From Deltaproteobacteria bacterium (GTDB lineage: Bacteria; Desulfobacterota; Binatia; Binatales; Binataceae): 7,988 nucleotides of DNA. The position numbers were made by a program, and so were the translations under genes. Positions 1 through 7,329 of this stretch are shown here, one piece after another (positions within the stretch are counted from its first letter, which is position 1; every line of letters begins with the position of its first letter). The notes under the pieces are model-generated. The model was not told the DNA's origin and searched no databases. It saw nothing but the letters and a program-made list of their open reading frames with translations. The stretch spans positions 1-7,988 of the forward strand of contig JAJXYM010000292.1 of NCBI GenBank assembly GCA_021780585.1, written 5' to 3'.

Positions 1-708
1 CTGATCACGGGCGGCGCGCGGATTGGCCGGGCGGTCGCGCAGACGCTGGCGGGGCGTGGATGCGCGATCGGGGTGACCTATCGCGTATCGCGCGACGCGG
101 CGGAGGCGACGGTCGCGGCGGCGCGCAGCGCCGGCGTCGCGGCGATCGCGATCGAGGCCGACGCGACCGACGAGGGCCAGGTGCGCGCCGCCGTCGCGGA
201 AGTTGCGTCGCGGCTGGGCCGGCTCGATATTCTCGTCAACATGGCCTCGACCTACGCGCATACGCCGCATCCGAGCGCGCAGGAATGGACCGAGACGTTC
301 CACGCCAACGCGCGCGGCGCATTTCTGTTCGCGTCGCATGCGGCGCCGTTGATGAAGACCGCGGGAGCCGGGCGCATAATCAACGTCACGGATTGGCTGC
401 CGGCCAGCGGCCGTCCGCTCTACAAGGGCTATATTCCCTATTACAGCTCGAAGGCGGCGTTGCTCGGCCTGACCGAAAGCCTGGCGCTGGAGCTTGCGCC
501 GGAGATTCTGGTCAATGCGATCGCGCCGGGGCCGATCGTCGCGCCGCCCGATCTGACCGCGGCGGAAAATGCCGAGGTGCTGGGCGCGACGCCGCTGGGA
601 CGCTGGGGCGGAGCCGAGGAGATCGCGAAGGCGGCGCTGTTCCTGATCGAGACGGATTTCGTGACCGGCGAATGTATCCGCGTCGATGGCGGGCGCCATC
701 TGGCGTGA
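1..708 (+). CDS. SDR family oxidoreductase, pteridine reductase-like (5' end outside window)
   Basis: NAD(P)H-dependent short-chain dehydrogenase/reductase with a Rossmann fold. 235 residues lie in the window and the reading frame is open from base 1, so only a few N-terminal residues are missing. Seen in sequence: a nucleotide-binding motif TGGARIG at window residues 3-9; LDILVNMAS at about 75-83, where most SDRs have NNAG; INVTD with Asp131 where classical SDRs have the catalytic Ser; YYSSK with the YxxxK pair Tyr147/Lys151; LALELAPEILVNAIAPG; and a C-terminal VDGG. The Asp-Tyr-Lys arrangement, the NxAS segment followed by TP, and ALELAPE resemble PTR1/FolM-type pteridine reductases, which reduce dihydropterins or dihydrofolate. 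Membership of the SDR family is firm; the pterin substrate is an inference. Two oddities: the glycine motif looks one residue short compared with TGxxxGxG, and the loop from Asp to Tyr is about three residues longer than in Leishmania PTR1. The following gene is unrelated. Confidence 0.9.
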   Translation: MITGGARIGRAVAQTLAGRGCAIGVTYRVSRDAAEATVAAARSAGVAAIAIEADATDEGQVRAAVAEVASRLGRLDILVNMASTYAHTPHPSAQEWTETFHANARGAFLFASHAAPLMKTAGAGRIINVTDWLPASGRPLYKGYIPYYSSKAALLGLTESLALELAPEILVNAIAPGPIVAPPDLTAAENAEVLGATPLGRWGGAEEIAKAALFLIETDFVTGECIRVDGGRHLA

Positions 709-712
709 CCCC

Positions 713-737
713 CGCCGGACCGTGAGCCGGCGAATTT
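713..737 (+). terminator. possible terminator hairpin after the SDR gene
   Basis: A 6-bp all-GC stem (CGCCGG at 713-718 with CCGGCG at 727-732) closes an 8-base loop and is followed by AATTT. It starts 5 bases after the SDR stop codon. The T tract is short, so this may be a weak or Rho-assisted terminator. Position and stem are seen directly; function is inferred. Confidence 0.35.
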
Positions 738-753
738 AAGCGTCGCGATTGGC

Positions 754-781
754 TTGGTCGGGAGCGCGGTCGTGATATCAT
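754..781 (+). promoter_or_regulatory. weak candidate sigma70-type promoter for the DUF983 gene
   Basis: TTGGTC (754-759) and TATCAT (776-781, five of six matches to TATAAT) are separated by 16 bases in the 88-bp gap ahead of the DUF983 gene. Transcription from here would start about 9 bases before the ATG at 797, giving a nearly leaderless message. That would fit the absence of a visible Shine-Dalgarno sequence. The -35 match is poor, so confidence is low. Confidence 0.25.
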
Positions 782-796
782 GCAAAAATTAGCCCC

Positions 797-1315
797 ATGA
801 CAACGGATCAGACTCTCGGGATCACCATTTTCTGCACCATCACCGTGGTCGGCGTGCTGACGCTGTTTTCCGTCTACCTGATGATCGGGATGGCGGCGCA
901 GGACTACGGCAATCGGCATGAACGGCCAAAGGCGCGCGGGGCCGATCGGCCGTCCGCGGGTGTGCTGTTTTGGCGGGCGCTGCGGCGCAAATGTCCGATT
1001 TGCGGACGCGGCGACGTGCTGCGCGGCTACTTCCACATGAACCAGAGCTGCTCCGGATGCGGCGCGGTGTTCTGGAAGAACGAGGGCGAATGGACCGGGC
1101 CGATGCTGATCGATTTCATTTTCGCCCTGGCGGCGTCGCTCTATGCGTGGGCGGCGCTGGTCTATTTCAGCTATTCGGTGGCGGCGCAGCTATGGCTGAC
1201 CGGCGCGATCGCGGCGTTTGGCGGAATCGCGATCATGCCGTGGTCGCGCAGCCTGTGGACGATGTTCCTGTTCGTGACCGGCGAAATCGAGGTCGCCCCC
1301 GACCCAACGAAGTAA
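797..1315 (+). CDS. DUF983 family zinc-ribbon membrane protein
   Basis: 172-residue protein of the DUF983 family, whose function is unknown. Seen in sequence: an N-terminal hydrophobic helix (about 8-32); a basic, polar linker (about 35-57); a zinc-ribbon-like segment with CPICG (Cys66, Cys69) and CSGCG (Cys85, Cys88) separated by RGDVLRGYFHMNQS; then two hydrophobic helices (about 104-125 and 130-147) and a short acidic tail. The CPxCGxG...RxxF/YFxMxxxCxxCG pattern followed by two helices is typical of DUF983. Family members as I know them are usually shorter and begin near the first CxxC, so the extra N-terminal helix is unusual. The ATG at 797 is the only start that keeps that helix. In-frame Met29 and Met32 would remove it. 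No Shine-Dalgarno sequence lies before 797. The gene converges with the carboxylase gene, leaving 50 bp between them. Confidence 0.85.
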   Translation: MTTDQTLGITIFCTITVVGVLTLFSVYLMIGMAAQDYGNRHERPKARGADRPSAGVLFWRALRRKCPICGRGDVLRGYFHMNQSCSGCGAVFWKNEGEWTGPMLIDFIFALAASLYAWAALVYFSYSVAAQLWLTGAIAAFGGIAIMPWSRSLWTMFLFVTGEIEVAPDPTK

Positions 1316-1365
1316 TTTTGCCGCCGCGCTCCCGCGCCGCTATTCGCCGTCGCGGCTGGCCTTTC

Positions 1366-4300
1366 CTACCAGGTGTCGATGCTGGGGCGTTTTTTGCCCT
1401 CGCGCGGGAGCGGCTCCGGCGCCGAGCGCAGCATCGCCATGATCCATTTGCGCGAATCGGCCGGATCGATCACGTCGTCGATTTCGAAGGCGGACGAGAT
1501 ATTGACCGCCTTGCCGTGCTGATACATCCGCGCGACCATCTCGTCGAACAGCTTTTTGCGCTTGTCGGGATCGGTTTCCGCCGCGAGTTCGTTGCGATAG
1601 CCGAGCTTGACGGCGCCCTCGAGGCCCATCCCGCCGAATTCCCCCGTCGGCCATGCGACGGTGAAGGTCGGCGCCTTGAAGCTCCCGGCGGCCATCGCCT
1701 GCGCGCCGAGTCCGTAGCCCTTGCGCAGGATGATAGTGCAATTGGGCACGGTGAGATTGGCGCCGGTGACGAACATCCGCGCGGCGTGGCGCACCAACGC
1801 GGTTTTTTCGACTTCGGGACCGACCATGATGCCGGGCGTATCGCACAGCGAGATAATCGGCAGGTCGAAGGCGTCGCATAGCTGCATGAAGCGGGCGGCC
1901 TTGTCGGCGGCGGGCGAATCGATCGCGCCGGCCAGATGGACGGGATTGTTGGCGACGATGCCGACCGGGCGGCCTTCGATCCGCGCCAGCGCCGTGACCA
2001 TTCCGAGGCCGAAGTTGCGGCGGATTTCGAGCACCGAGCCGGAATCGGCGAGAGTTTCAATCACCGCGCGAACGTCGTAGATACGCAGGCGGTTTTCCGG
2101 GATCAGGCCGCGCAGCAGACGCTGGTCGGCGGCTTCCCAGCGTTCGACGCGGCCCTGAAAATATGAGAGATAGCGGCGCGCGACGCTCACCGCTTCGGCC
2201 TCGTCGGCAACGGCGATATCGACCACGCCGTCGGGCACCTGCACGTCCATCGGACCGACCTCTTCGGGCCGGAAGATGCCGAGGCCGCCGCCTTCGATCA
2301 TCGCCGGACCGCCCATCCCGATATTCGAGCCGCGCGTCGCGATCACCACGTCGCAGCATCCGAGCAGCGCCGCGTTGCCGGCGAAGCATCGCCCGGACGT
2401 GATGCCGATCAGCGGGACGAGTCCGCTGAGGCGGCCGAACAGATGGAACGCCGGACAATCGAGGCCGGTCGGGCTGACGCCGTCGGTATCGCCGGGCCGG
2501 CCGCCGCCGCCCTCGGCGAAGATCACGATCGGCAGGCGCATCTTGGCCGCCAGCTCGAACATCCGGTCCTTCTTGCGATGGTTCTGGGTGCCCTGGGTGC
2601 CGGCCAGCACGGTGTAATCGTAGGACATCGCGATGCATTGCGCGGCGCGTTCGCCGAACAGCTCGCCGTTGACGCGACCGACGCCGACCACCATGCCGTC
2701 GGCGGGCGTGCGATGGATCAGGTCGTCGATCGAACGGCGCCGGCGCTGGGCGGCGATCACCAGCGGTCCGTATTCGACGAAGCTGCCGGAATCGCAGAGG
2801 TCGTTGATATTTTCGCGCGCGGTGCGCTGGCCGGTCTTGCGGCGTCGGGCGACGGCGTCGGGCCGGTTGGCGTCGAAGCCGATTTCGTGGCGTTCGTAAA
2901 CTTCGGCCAGATCGGGCCGGATATAGTCGAGATCGACGACCGCCTGTTCGGCGACTTCGGCGGCCTGAACTTCGGACGGTTCGATAAAGGCGAGCGGAGC
3001 GCCCTCGAAGACCGCGTCGCCGGCGGCGACCGCGAGCCGGCGCACGACGCCGCTGACCGGAGCCTTGATCACGTGCTCCATCTTCATCGCTTCCATCACC
3101 AGAAGCTGGCGTCCGCGATGGATCAGGTCGCCCTCGGCGACGTCGATCGAAACGATCGTGCCCTGGATCGGCGCGGCGACCGCGATCGCGCCGTCGGGCG
3201 CGATAATTTCATGGCCGTTGGCGAACGGCGCGGCGGCCGCGTCGGGCGCCATTGCGGCGGGCGCGGCGTCGGCGGATTTGCCGTGATGGAGCACGGCGAG
3301 CGGGTCGCGCGAATCGATTTTGGCTCCCGCGCGCAGGGTCCCCGGCGTCTGCGCGGCGGGCGCGGGCGTCTCGAAAAACAGCGCGCGATGGGAGACGTTG
3401 GCGGACGCCACCAGCTCGGCGATATGGTCCTCGATAAAGCGCGTATAGAGCCGATTGGCGGCGAATTCGGGATGGTCGATCAGGGCGCGCAGGAAGCCGA
3501 GATTGGTCGCCACGCCCTCGAGGCGGAATTCGGCCAGCGCGCGGCTCGCCTTGCGCACGGCGTCGGCGAAGCGCGGCGCGGGCGAATGGGCGATCAGCTT
3601 GGCCAGGAGAGAATCGAAACGCGGGCTGGTCGCATAGCCGGCGTAGGCGAACGAATCGACCCGCAGGCCCGGTCCGGAGGGCGGCTCGAAAGCGGTCAGC
3701 GCGCCGCCGGCGGGTTTGGCGGAGCCGTCGGGCTGCATCGATTCCATATTGACGCGCATCTGGATCGCGAAGCCGCGCGGCTTGGCAATATCGGCCTGGA
3801 GGAGACCGAGATCGGCGAGCGAACGGCCGCCGGCCAGCTCCAGTTGGGTCTTGACCAGATCGACGCCGGTGACCTCTTCGGTCACGGTATGCTCGACCTG
3901 CAGGCGCGGATTCGCCTCGATAAAGGCGAAGGACGCCTCGGCGCGGCCGTCATCGGCGTCGACCAGGAATTCGAAGGTGCCGAGATTGTCGAAACGGACC
4001 TCCTCGGCGAGGCGGATCGCCGCCGCCGTCAGGCGGTCGCGCAGGCCGGGATGGAGGCCGGGGCTGGGGGCGATTTCAACGATTTTCTGATTGCGCCGCT
4101 GAATCGTGCATTCGCGCTCCCATAGATGGCTGACGCTGCCGCTGCCGTCGCCGAGCACCTGGACTTCGAGATGGCGGGCGCGGGGAATCAGCCGTTCGAC
4201 GTAGACTTCGGGATTGCCGAAGGCGGCGCGCGCCTCGGACTGGCAGCGGGCGTAGGCTTCGTCGAGATCGTCCAGGCGATGCACGGCGCGCATCCCGCGA

Positions 4301-4797
4301 CCGCCGCCGCCGGCGACCGCCTTGATCATGATCGCGCCGCCCTCGCCGAGCGCGGCGAGAAATTCGCGCGCGCCAGTCAGGCTGGTAGGTCCCGCCGTGC
4401 CGGGCAATACGGGAACACCGGCGCGTTCGGCGAGCGCGCGGGCGCGCACCTTGTCGCCGAACAGATCGAGCACTTCGGGGCGCGGGCCGACGAAGACGAT
4501 TCCGGCCGCGGCCGCGCGGCGCGCGAACTCGGCGTTTTCGCTGAGAAAGCCGTAGCCCGGATGGATCGCGTCGGCGCTGGCTGCCCTGGCGATCGCGATT
4601 ATCTGATCGATATCGAGATAGGGCGCGACGCCCGCGCCGCGCAGTGGACGCGCCTCGTCAGCCTTGCGCACATGCAGCGCACGGGCGTCGTCCTTGGAGA
4701 AGACGGCGACGGTGCGAATCTCCATCTCGGCGGCGGCGCGGATTATCCGAATCGCGATTTCGCCGCGGTTGGCAATCAGCAGACACTTCGGGATCAT
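1366..4797 (-). CDS. single-chain biotin-dependent acyl-CoA carboxylase (LCC-type, BC-BCCP-CT fusion)
   Basis: 1143-residue multidomain enzyme that carboxylates biotin with bicarbonate and ATP, then transfers CO2 to an acyl-CoA. Biotin carboxylase spans about 1-455. It has Lys116, Lys159, the glycine loop GGGGRGM (163-169), His209, Lys238 and Glu276, all at the same numbers as E. coli AccC, then EANPRLQVEH (294-303; Glu294, Asn296, Arg298) and Arg348 in MRVNMES. A linker of about 455-535 probably includes a small interaction domain. The biotinyl domain spans about 537-606 with EAMKM (569-573), so Lys572 is the biotinylated residue. The carboxyltransferase spans about 640-1143 with crotonase-like halves, including GGGGRPGDTDG (763-773), GGPAMIEGGGLG and CDTPGIMVGPEVEK (985-998). 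This domain order matches the LCC family known from Mycobacterium avium subsp. paratuberculosis, which has broad acyl-CoA specificity. The substrate here is not readable from sequence. The ATG at 4797 is preceded by GAGGGAG (4814-4808) at 10 bases. All catalytic motifs are intact. The gene starts 157 bp after the oxidase operon on the same strand and is probably a separate unit. Confidence 0.95.
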   Translation of the reverse strand: MIPKCLLIANRGEIAIRIIRAAAEMEIRTVAVFSKDDARALHVRKADEARPLRGAGVAPYLDIDQIIAIARAASADAIHPGYGFLSENAEFARRAAAAGIVFVGPRPEVLDLFGDKVRARALAERAGVPVLPGTAGPTSLTGAREFLAALGEGGAIMIKAVAGGGGRGMRAVHRLDDLDEAYARCQSEARAAFGNPEVYVERLIPRARHLEVQVLGDGSGSVSHLWERECTIQRRNQKIVEIAPSPGLHPGLRDRLTAAAIRLAEEVRFDNLGTFEFLVDADDGRAEASFAFIEANPRLQVEHTVTEEVTGVDLVKTQLELAGGRSLADLGLLQADIAKPRGFAIQMRVNMESMQPDGSAKPAGGALTAFEPPSGPGLRVDSFAYAGYATSPRFDSLLAKLIAHSPAPRFADAVRKASRALAEFRLEGVATNLGFLRALIDHPEFAANRLYTRFIEDHIAELVASANVSHRALFFETPAPAAQTPGTLRAGAKIDSRDPLAVLHHGKSADAAPAAMAPDAAAAPFANGHEIIAPDGAIAVAAPIQGTIVSIDVAEGDLIHRGRQLLVMEAMKMEHVIKAPVSGVVRRLAVAAGDAVFEGAPLAFIEPSEVQAAEVAEQAVVDLDYIRPDLAEVYERHEIGFDANRPDAVARRRKTGQRTARENINDLCDSGSFVEYGPLVIAAQRRRRSIDDLIHRTPADGMVVGVGRVNGELFGERAAQCIAMSYDYTVLAGTQGTQNHRKKDRMFELAAKMRLPIVIFAEGGGGRPGDTDGVSPTGLDCPAFHLFGRLSGLVPLIGITSGRCFAGNAALLGCCDVVIATRGSNIGMGGPAMIEGGGLGIFRPEEVGPMDVQVPDGVVDIAVADEAEAVSVARRYLSYFQGRVERWEAADQRLLRGLIPENRLRIYDVRAVIETLADSGSVLEIRRNFGLGMVTALARIEGRPVGIVANNPVHLAGAIDSPAADKAARFMQLCDAFDLPIISLCDTPGIMVGPEVEKTALVRHAARMFVTGANLTVPNCTIILRKGYGLGAQAMAAGSFKAPTFTVAWPTGEFGGMGLEGAVKLGYRNELAAETDPDKRKKLFDEMVARMYQHGKAVNISSAFEIDDVIDPADSRKWIMAMLRSAPEPLPREGKKRPSIDTW

Positions 4798-4954
4798 AAC
4801 GACTCAGCTCCCTCAATCCCGCGCAGGCGCAGGGAAACAACGGATAATTCGCGCGTTCCGGCGGACAAAGCAAGCCGTGCGCGGAGGTTGGCGGGAGAGA
4901 CGGCGCGCGGCCCGGCTTGGACGGTCGAACGGACGCGGTCGCGGCGCCGGGGGT

Positions 4955-6622
4955 TCAGTAGTTACTGTAGCCGACCGAATAGAGATTCGGCGGGATGTGC
5001 GACCGCAGCACCGGCGCGTAGATAATCACGCAGAGGACGATCGACGCGATAATCCAGTAGCGGAAGCGATCGAGGCTGACGAGGAAACCGTCCGCGGCGG
5101 GCGGTTCGATCGTGTCGGTGAAGGGTATATCCGCGATTTCGGCGCGGCGGCTGAAGAACGTGGTCATGAAGATTTCGAAGAAGAACATGGCGGCGGCGAT
5201 GAACATCAGCGTGCCGCCCACCCCGGTCATGATTCCCGCCTCGCGCCATCCGGGCAGTTTCGGATAGTCGATCAGCGAAATCGCGGTGCGCCGCGGCATC
5301 CCGGCCAGACCGCCGGAGATCAAGCCGCGGGCGAAAATCAGCACGCCGATAAAATAGATCCACGCCTGACTCAGGGCGAACTTCCGGTTCCAGAGCTCCT
5401 TCTGTTCGAAATACGGAACCAGCCAATAGGCGATTCCCATGTAGGATAGCGCGACCGCCGTGCCGACCGTGAGATGGAAATGGCCGGGCACGAAAGCGGT
5501 ATTGTGAATTTCCAGATTGATCGTGTAGCTCGCGTTCATCAGGCCGGTGACGCCGCCGAGCATGAACGCGATCATCGCGAGCAATTGCGCCGCGACGGAA
5601 GGATCCGACCACGGCAGATGGAAGAACCATCCAATCACGCCCGTGCCGCCGTTGCGCCGGCTGCCGATCTCCAGCGCGTACATCACGGAGAACGCGGTCA
5701 GCAGGCTCGGCAGGAAAACGATAAAGGTCAGCACCGCGACCACGAACTTGAGTCCGGGCGAAATGCCCGGATCGACGAACTGATGATGCAATCCGATCGG
5801 GATTATGCTGAGGAACATCAAAAACACGATCCGCACCGCGGTGTCGCTGAATAGCGAGCCGCCGACCTGGCGCGGAATCATCGCATACCATGAGATATAC
5901 ACCGGCAGCAGCCAGAAATAGACAATCGGATGGCCGGTGAACCAGAACAGCGTGCGATCGAGCAGGGGATCGGTCGCGGGCAGTAGACCGAGCGACCATG
6001 GCAGCAGCAGTCCGACGACTTCGACCGCGACTCCAACCGAGGCGATATCCCAGAAGATATAGGTGACCGCCGAGATGAAGGCGAGCAGGGGAATGCGCTG
6101 GCCCGGATGCTCGCGGCGCCACGCGCGGACCATCAGAAAGATATTCAGTGAGGTGATCCAGGTGCTGAGGACGATCAGGACCAGTCCGAGATAGAACGTC
6201 CAATGGGCCTGCAGCGGCGCGTAAAAAGTATAAAGCACGCTCGCGCGGCCGCTCAGGATCGCGCCGGCGGCGAGCGCCGATCCGCTCGCGAGCGAGGCCA
6301 GCGCGGCCACGAGCAGGCCGGTGTTGAGCGGACGATTGAGGCCGCGCGCCGTGGTCAGCGAGACGAAGCCGTTGCCGAACGCGAACGTCAGAATGATAAC
6401 GTTGAACACTCCATGCACGGTGAGGCCCTGATAGTAGGTCCTCATGCCGGGGTAGTATTTGAACACGTCGATGTCGGCGTAGTTCAAGGCCTGCGCGAGT
6501 CCGTTGAGGACGCCCACCCCGAGCGCGGCGAAGCCGAGGTAGATGGTGAGGCTGATCAGACGGCGCTGGAGGGCGGGAAGCGCGAAGGCCGCCTCGGGTT
6601 CGTAGACGACCGACGTCCTCAT
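4955..6622 (-). CDS. cbaA: ba3-type (B-family) cytochrome c oxidase subunit I
   Basis: 555-residue catalytic subunit of a haem-copper oxidase, which reduces O2 to water in the cytoplasmic membrane and pumps protons. About 13 transmembrane helices can be drawn, as in Thermus ba3. Ligands from the 6622 start: His70 and His383 (low-spin haem b), His381 (active-site haem), His231, His279 and His280 (CuB), and Tyr235 in HPIVY, the Tyr cross-linked to His231. These lie within one to three positions of the Thermus thermophilus residues (72, 386, 384, 233, 282, 283, 237). The motif GLHHQFVDPG and the helix-10 motif HNTAFVPGHFH also match that group, which uses a single K-type proton path. Start choice: the ATG at 6622 overlaps the subunit II stop as ATGA and has GGAGGT upstream. 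An in-frame ATG at 6667 would add 15 Gly/Asp-rich residues and a 49-base overlap and is less likely. It is the last gene of the operon. No haem A synthase or assembly factor lies in the window. Confidence 0.95.
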   Translation of the reverse strand: MRTSVVYEPEAAFALPALQRRLISLTIYLGFAALGVGVLNGLAQALNYADIDVFKYYPGMRTYYQGLTVHGVFNVIILTFAFGNGFVSLTTARGLNRPLNTGLLVAALASLASGSALAAGAILSGRASVLYTFYAPLQAHWTFYLGLVLIVLSTWITSLNIFLMVRAWRREHPGQRIPLLAFISAVTYIFWDIASVGVAVEVVGLLLPWSLGLLPATDPLLDRTLFWFTGHPIVYFWLLPVYISWYAMIPRQVGGSLFSDTAVRIVFLMFLSIIPIGLHHQFVDPGISPGLKFVVAVLTFIVFLPSLLTAFSVMYALEIGSRRNGGTGVIGWFFHLPWSDPSVAAQLLAMIAFMLGGVTGLMNASYTINLEIHNTAFVPGHFHLTVGTAVALSYMGIAYWLVPYFEQKELWNRKFALSQAWIYFIGVLIFARGLISGGLAGMPRRTAISLIDYPKLPGWREAGIMTGVGGTLMFIAAAMFFFEIFMTTFFSRRAEIADIPFTDTIEPPAADGFLVSLDRFRYWIIASIVLCVIIYAPVLRSHIPPNLYSVGYSNY

Positions 6623-7101
6623 TTCACCATCACCTCCGCCGACATCGTATGATGGTCCAGTCCGCAATATTCATGACAGATGATTCGATAATCGCCGGGG
6701 CGGCTGAAGCGATAGGTTTCGACCGACACGTAGCCGGGGATTATCATCATGTTGACGCGCGTGCCGGGGATGAAAAAGCCGTGGGTGACGTCGGCCGAAG
6801 TGACGCGGAAAGTGACGTTCGCTCCCGCCGGCAACTGGATTCGCCGCGGATAGAAAAACCATTGCTGCGCCAGCATCACGACTTCATATTCGCCGGGGCC
6901 GGTTTGGCGCAGGCCCGGATGATTGAACGGCGGCGTGCTCAGGACCGCGGCGCCGAGATTCTGGCCGGCGCGCGGGATGATGCGGCCCGAAGGTCCCGGC
7001 AAATGGATATGCATGCCGAGGGTGACGTAGGCGAGCGCGCAGAGCAGCACGCCGAGCATCGCCGCCGAGAACCAGAAGAAGATGCGCTCGTAGCGGTCCA
7101 T
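6619..7101 (-). CDS. cbaB: ba3-type cytochrome c oxidase subunit II (CuA)
   Basis: 160-residue electron-entry subunit that carries the binuclear CuA centre and passes electrons from a periplasmic donor to subunit I. One N-terminal transmembrane helix (about 7-29) anchors a cupredoxin domain facing the periplasm. CuA ligands are all present: His107 in TSADVTHGF, then CHEYCGLDHHTM giving Cys142, Glu144 (backbone carbonyl), Cys146, His150 and Met153. The spacing is exactly that of Thermus ba3 subunit II (Cys149, Gln151, Cys153, His157, Met160). YER at residues 4-6 places Glu5 where Thermus Glu15, at the mouth of the K proton path, would be. The single helix and short length fit the B family; A-family subunits II have two helices. 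The ATG at 7101 follows the subunit IIa stop after 4 bases, with GGGAG 8 bases upstream inside that gene. Its own stop overlaps the subunit I start by 4 bases. Confidence 0.95.
   Translation of the reverse strand: MDRYERIFFWFSAAMLGVLLCALAYVTLGMHIHLPGPSGRIIPRAGQNLGAAVLSTPPFNHPGLRQTGPGEYEVVMLAQQWFFYPRRIQLPAGANVTFRVTSADVTHGFFIPGTRVNMMIIPGYVSVETYRFSRPGDYRIICHEYCGLDHHTMSAEVMVK
6632..6637 (-). promoter_or_regulatory. Shine-Dalgarno site fixing the subunit I start
   Basis: GGAGGT, read on the - strand, lies inside the end of the subunit II gene, 9 bases before the ATG at 6622. It supports the shorter subunit I start and coupled translation through the ATGA overlap. Confidence 0.6.
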
Positions 7102-7105
7102 CGCG

Positions 7106-7237
7106 TCATCTCCCGATCAGTCCCCACAGCATCGCGCCCCACATCCCGGCGATGACCGCGAGATAGATAGTCAGTATGAACAGAGTGCCGGTGGGCGGCG
7201 GAACGGATTCAAGCGGTTCGGACTGATCCTGGGCCAT
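7106..7237 (-). CDS. cbaD: ba3-type cytochrome c oxidase small subunit IIa
   Basis: 43-residue protein with a polar, acidic, proline-containing N terminus (about 1-16) and one transmembrane helix. The core reads PTGTLFILTIYLAVIAGMWG, followed by a short tail ending GLIGR. This resembles the CoxIIa family (the 34-residue CbaD of Thermus thermophilus): a K/T-GTL start, a Tyr in the helix, a Trp near its end and an Arg-Gly-rich tail. The helix packs against subunit I, where it fills the position taken by the second helix of A-family subunits II. The order IIa-II-I matches Thermus. The ATG at 7237 is preceded by GGGGAGGT (7257-7250) with a 12-base spacer. The TGA lies 4 bases before the subunit II start. 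The assignment rests on position plus pattern, since the family is very short and weakly conserved. Confidence 0.85.
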   Translation of the reverse strand: MAQDQSEPLESVPPPTGTLFILTIYLAVIAGMWGAMLWGLIGR

Positions 7238-7249
7238 GATATGGCGTGG

Positions 7250-7257
7250 ACCTCCCC
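7250..7257 (-). promoter_or_regulatory. strong Shine-Dalgarno site of subunit IIa
   Basis: GGGGAGGT on the - strand, 12 bases before the ATG at 7237. It supports the small subunit IIa frame as genuinely translated. Confidence 0.5.
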
Positions 7258-7264
7258 GGCCGAG

Positions 7265-7287
7265 ATTATCCTCCGGCGGAAGATAAT
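7265..7287. promoter_or_regulatory. 23-base near-perfect palindrome upstream of the oxidase operon
   Basis: Arms ATTATC-C-TCCG and CGGA-A-GATAAT face each other around a central G at 7276. Ten of eleven arm positions pair; only 7271/7281 (C/A) do not. It ends 27 bases before the subunit IIa ATG. It could be an operator for a dimeric regulator or a leader hairpin in the operon mRNA. No regulator family is recognised from the half-site. Confidence 0.45.
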
Positions 7288-7329
7288 AATCCGCGACAGC
7301 GCCGCCGTCTGGATGATTGAAAAGGAATT

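Noticed and set aside
1316..1365. GC-rich convergent intergenic stretch as a bidirectional terminator
   Set aside because: Alternating GCG/CCG motifs give only short imperfect stems. No clear hairpin with a T tract could be drawn.
970..1881. 303-residue + strand frame spanning the DUF983 gene and the 3' end of the carboxylase
   Set aside because: It runs out of frame through DUF983 and antisense through the carboxylase, and it has no domain signal.
2443..4125. 560-residue + strand open frame opposite the carboxylase gene
   Set aside because: It lies wholly antisense to an intact biotin carboxylase/carboxyltransferase gene. Its translation is rich in Arg, Gly, Asp and Ala with no recognisable motif, as expected for shadow frames in GC-rich DNA.
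4798..4954. Promoter for the carboxylase in the 157-bp gap
   Set aside because: The best pair on the - strand, TTGCTT and AATTAT about 18 bases apart, matches the consensus too poorly to annotate, although a promoter is expected here.
4126..5025. 299-residue + strand open frame over the start of the carboxylase and the end of subunit I
   Set aside because: Antisense to two well-supported genes and low in complexity, so a shadow frame.
4962..6203. 413-residue - strand frame inside subunit I
   Set aside because: A same-strand alternative frame of cbaA. It is Arg/His-rich and lacks the hydrophobic helices expected.
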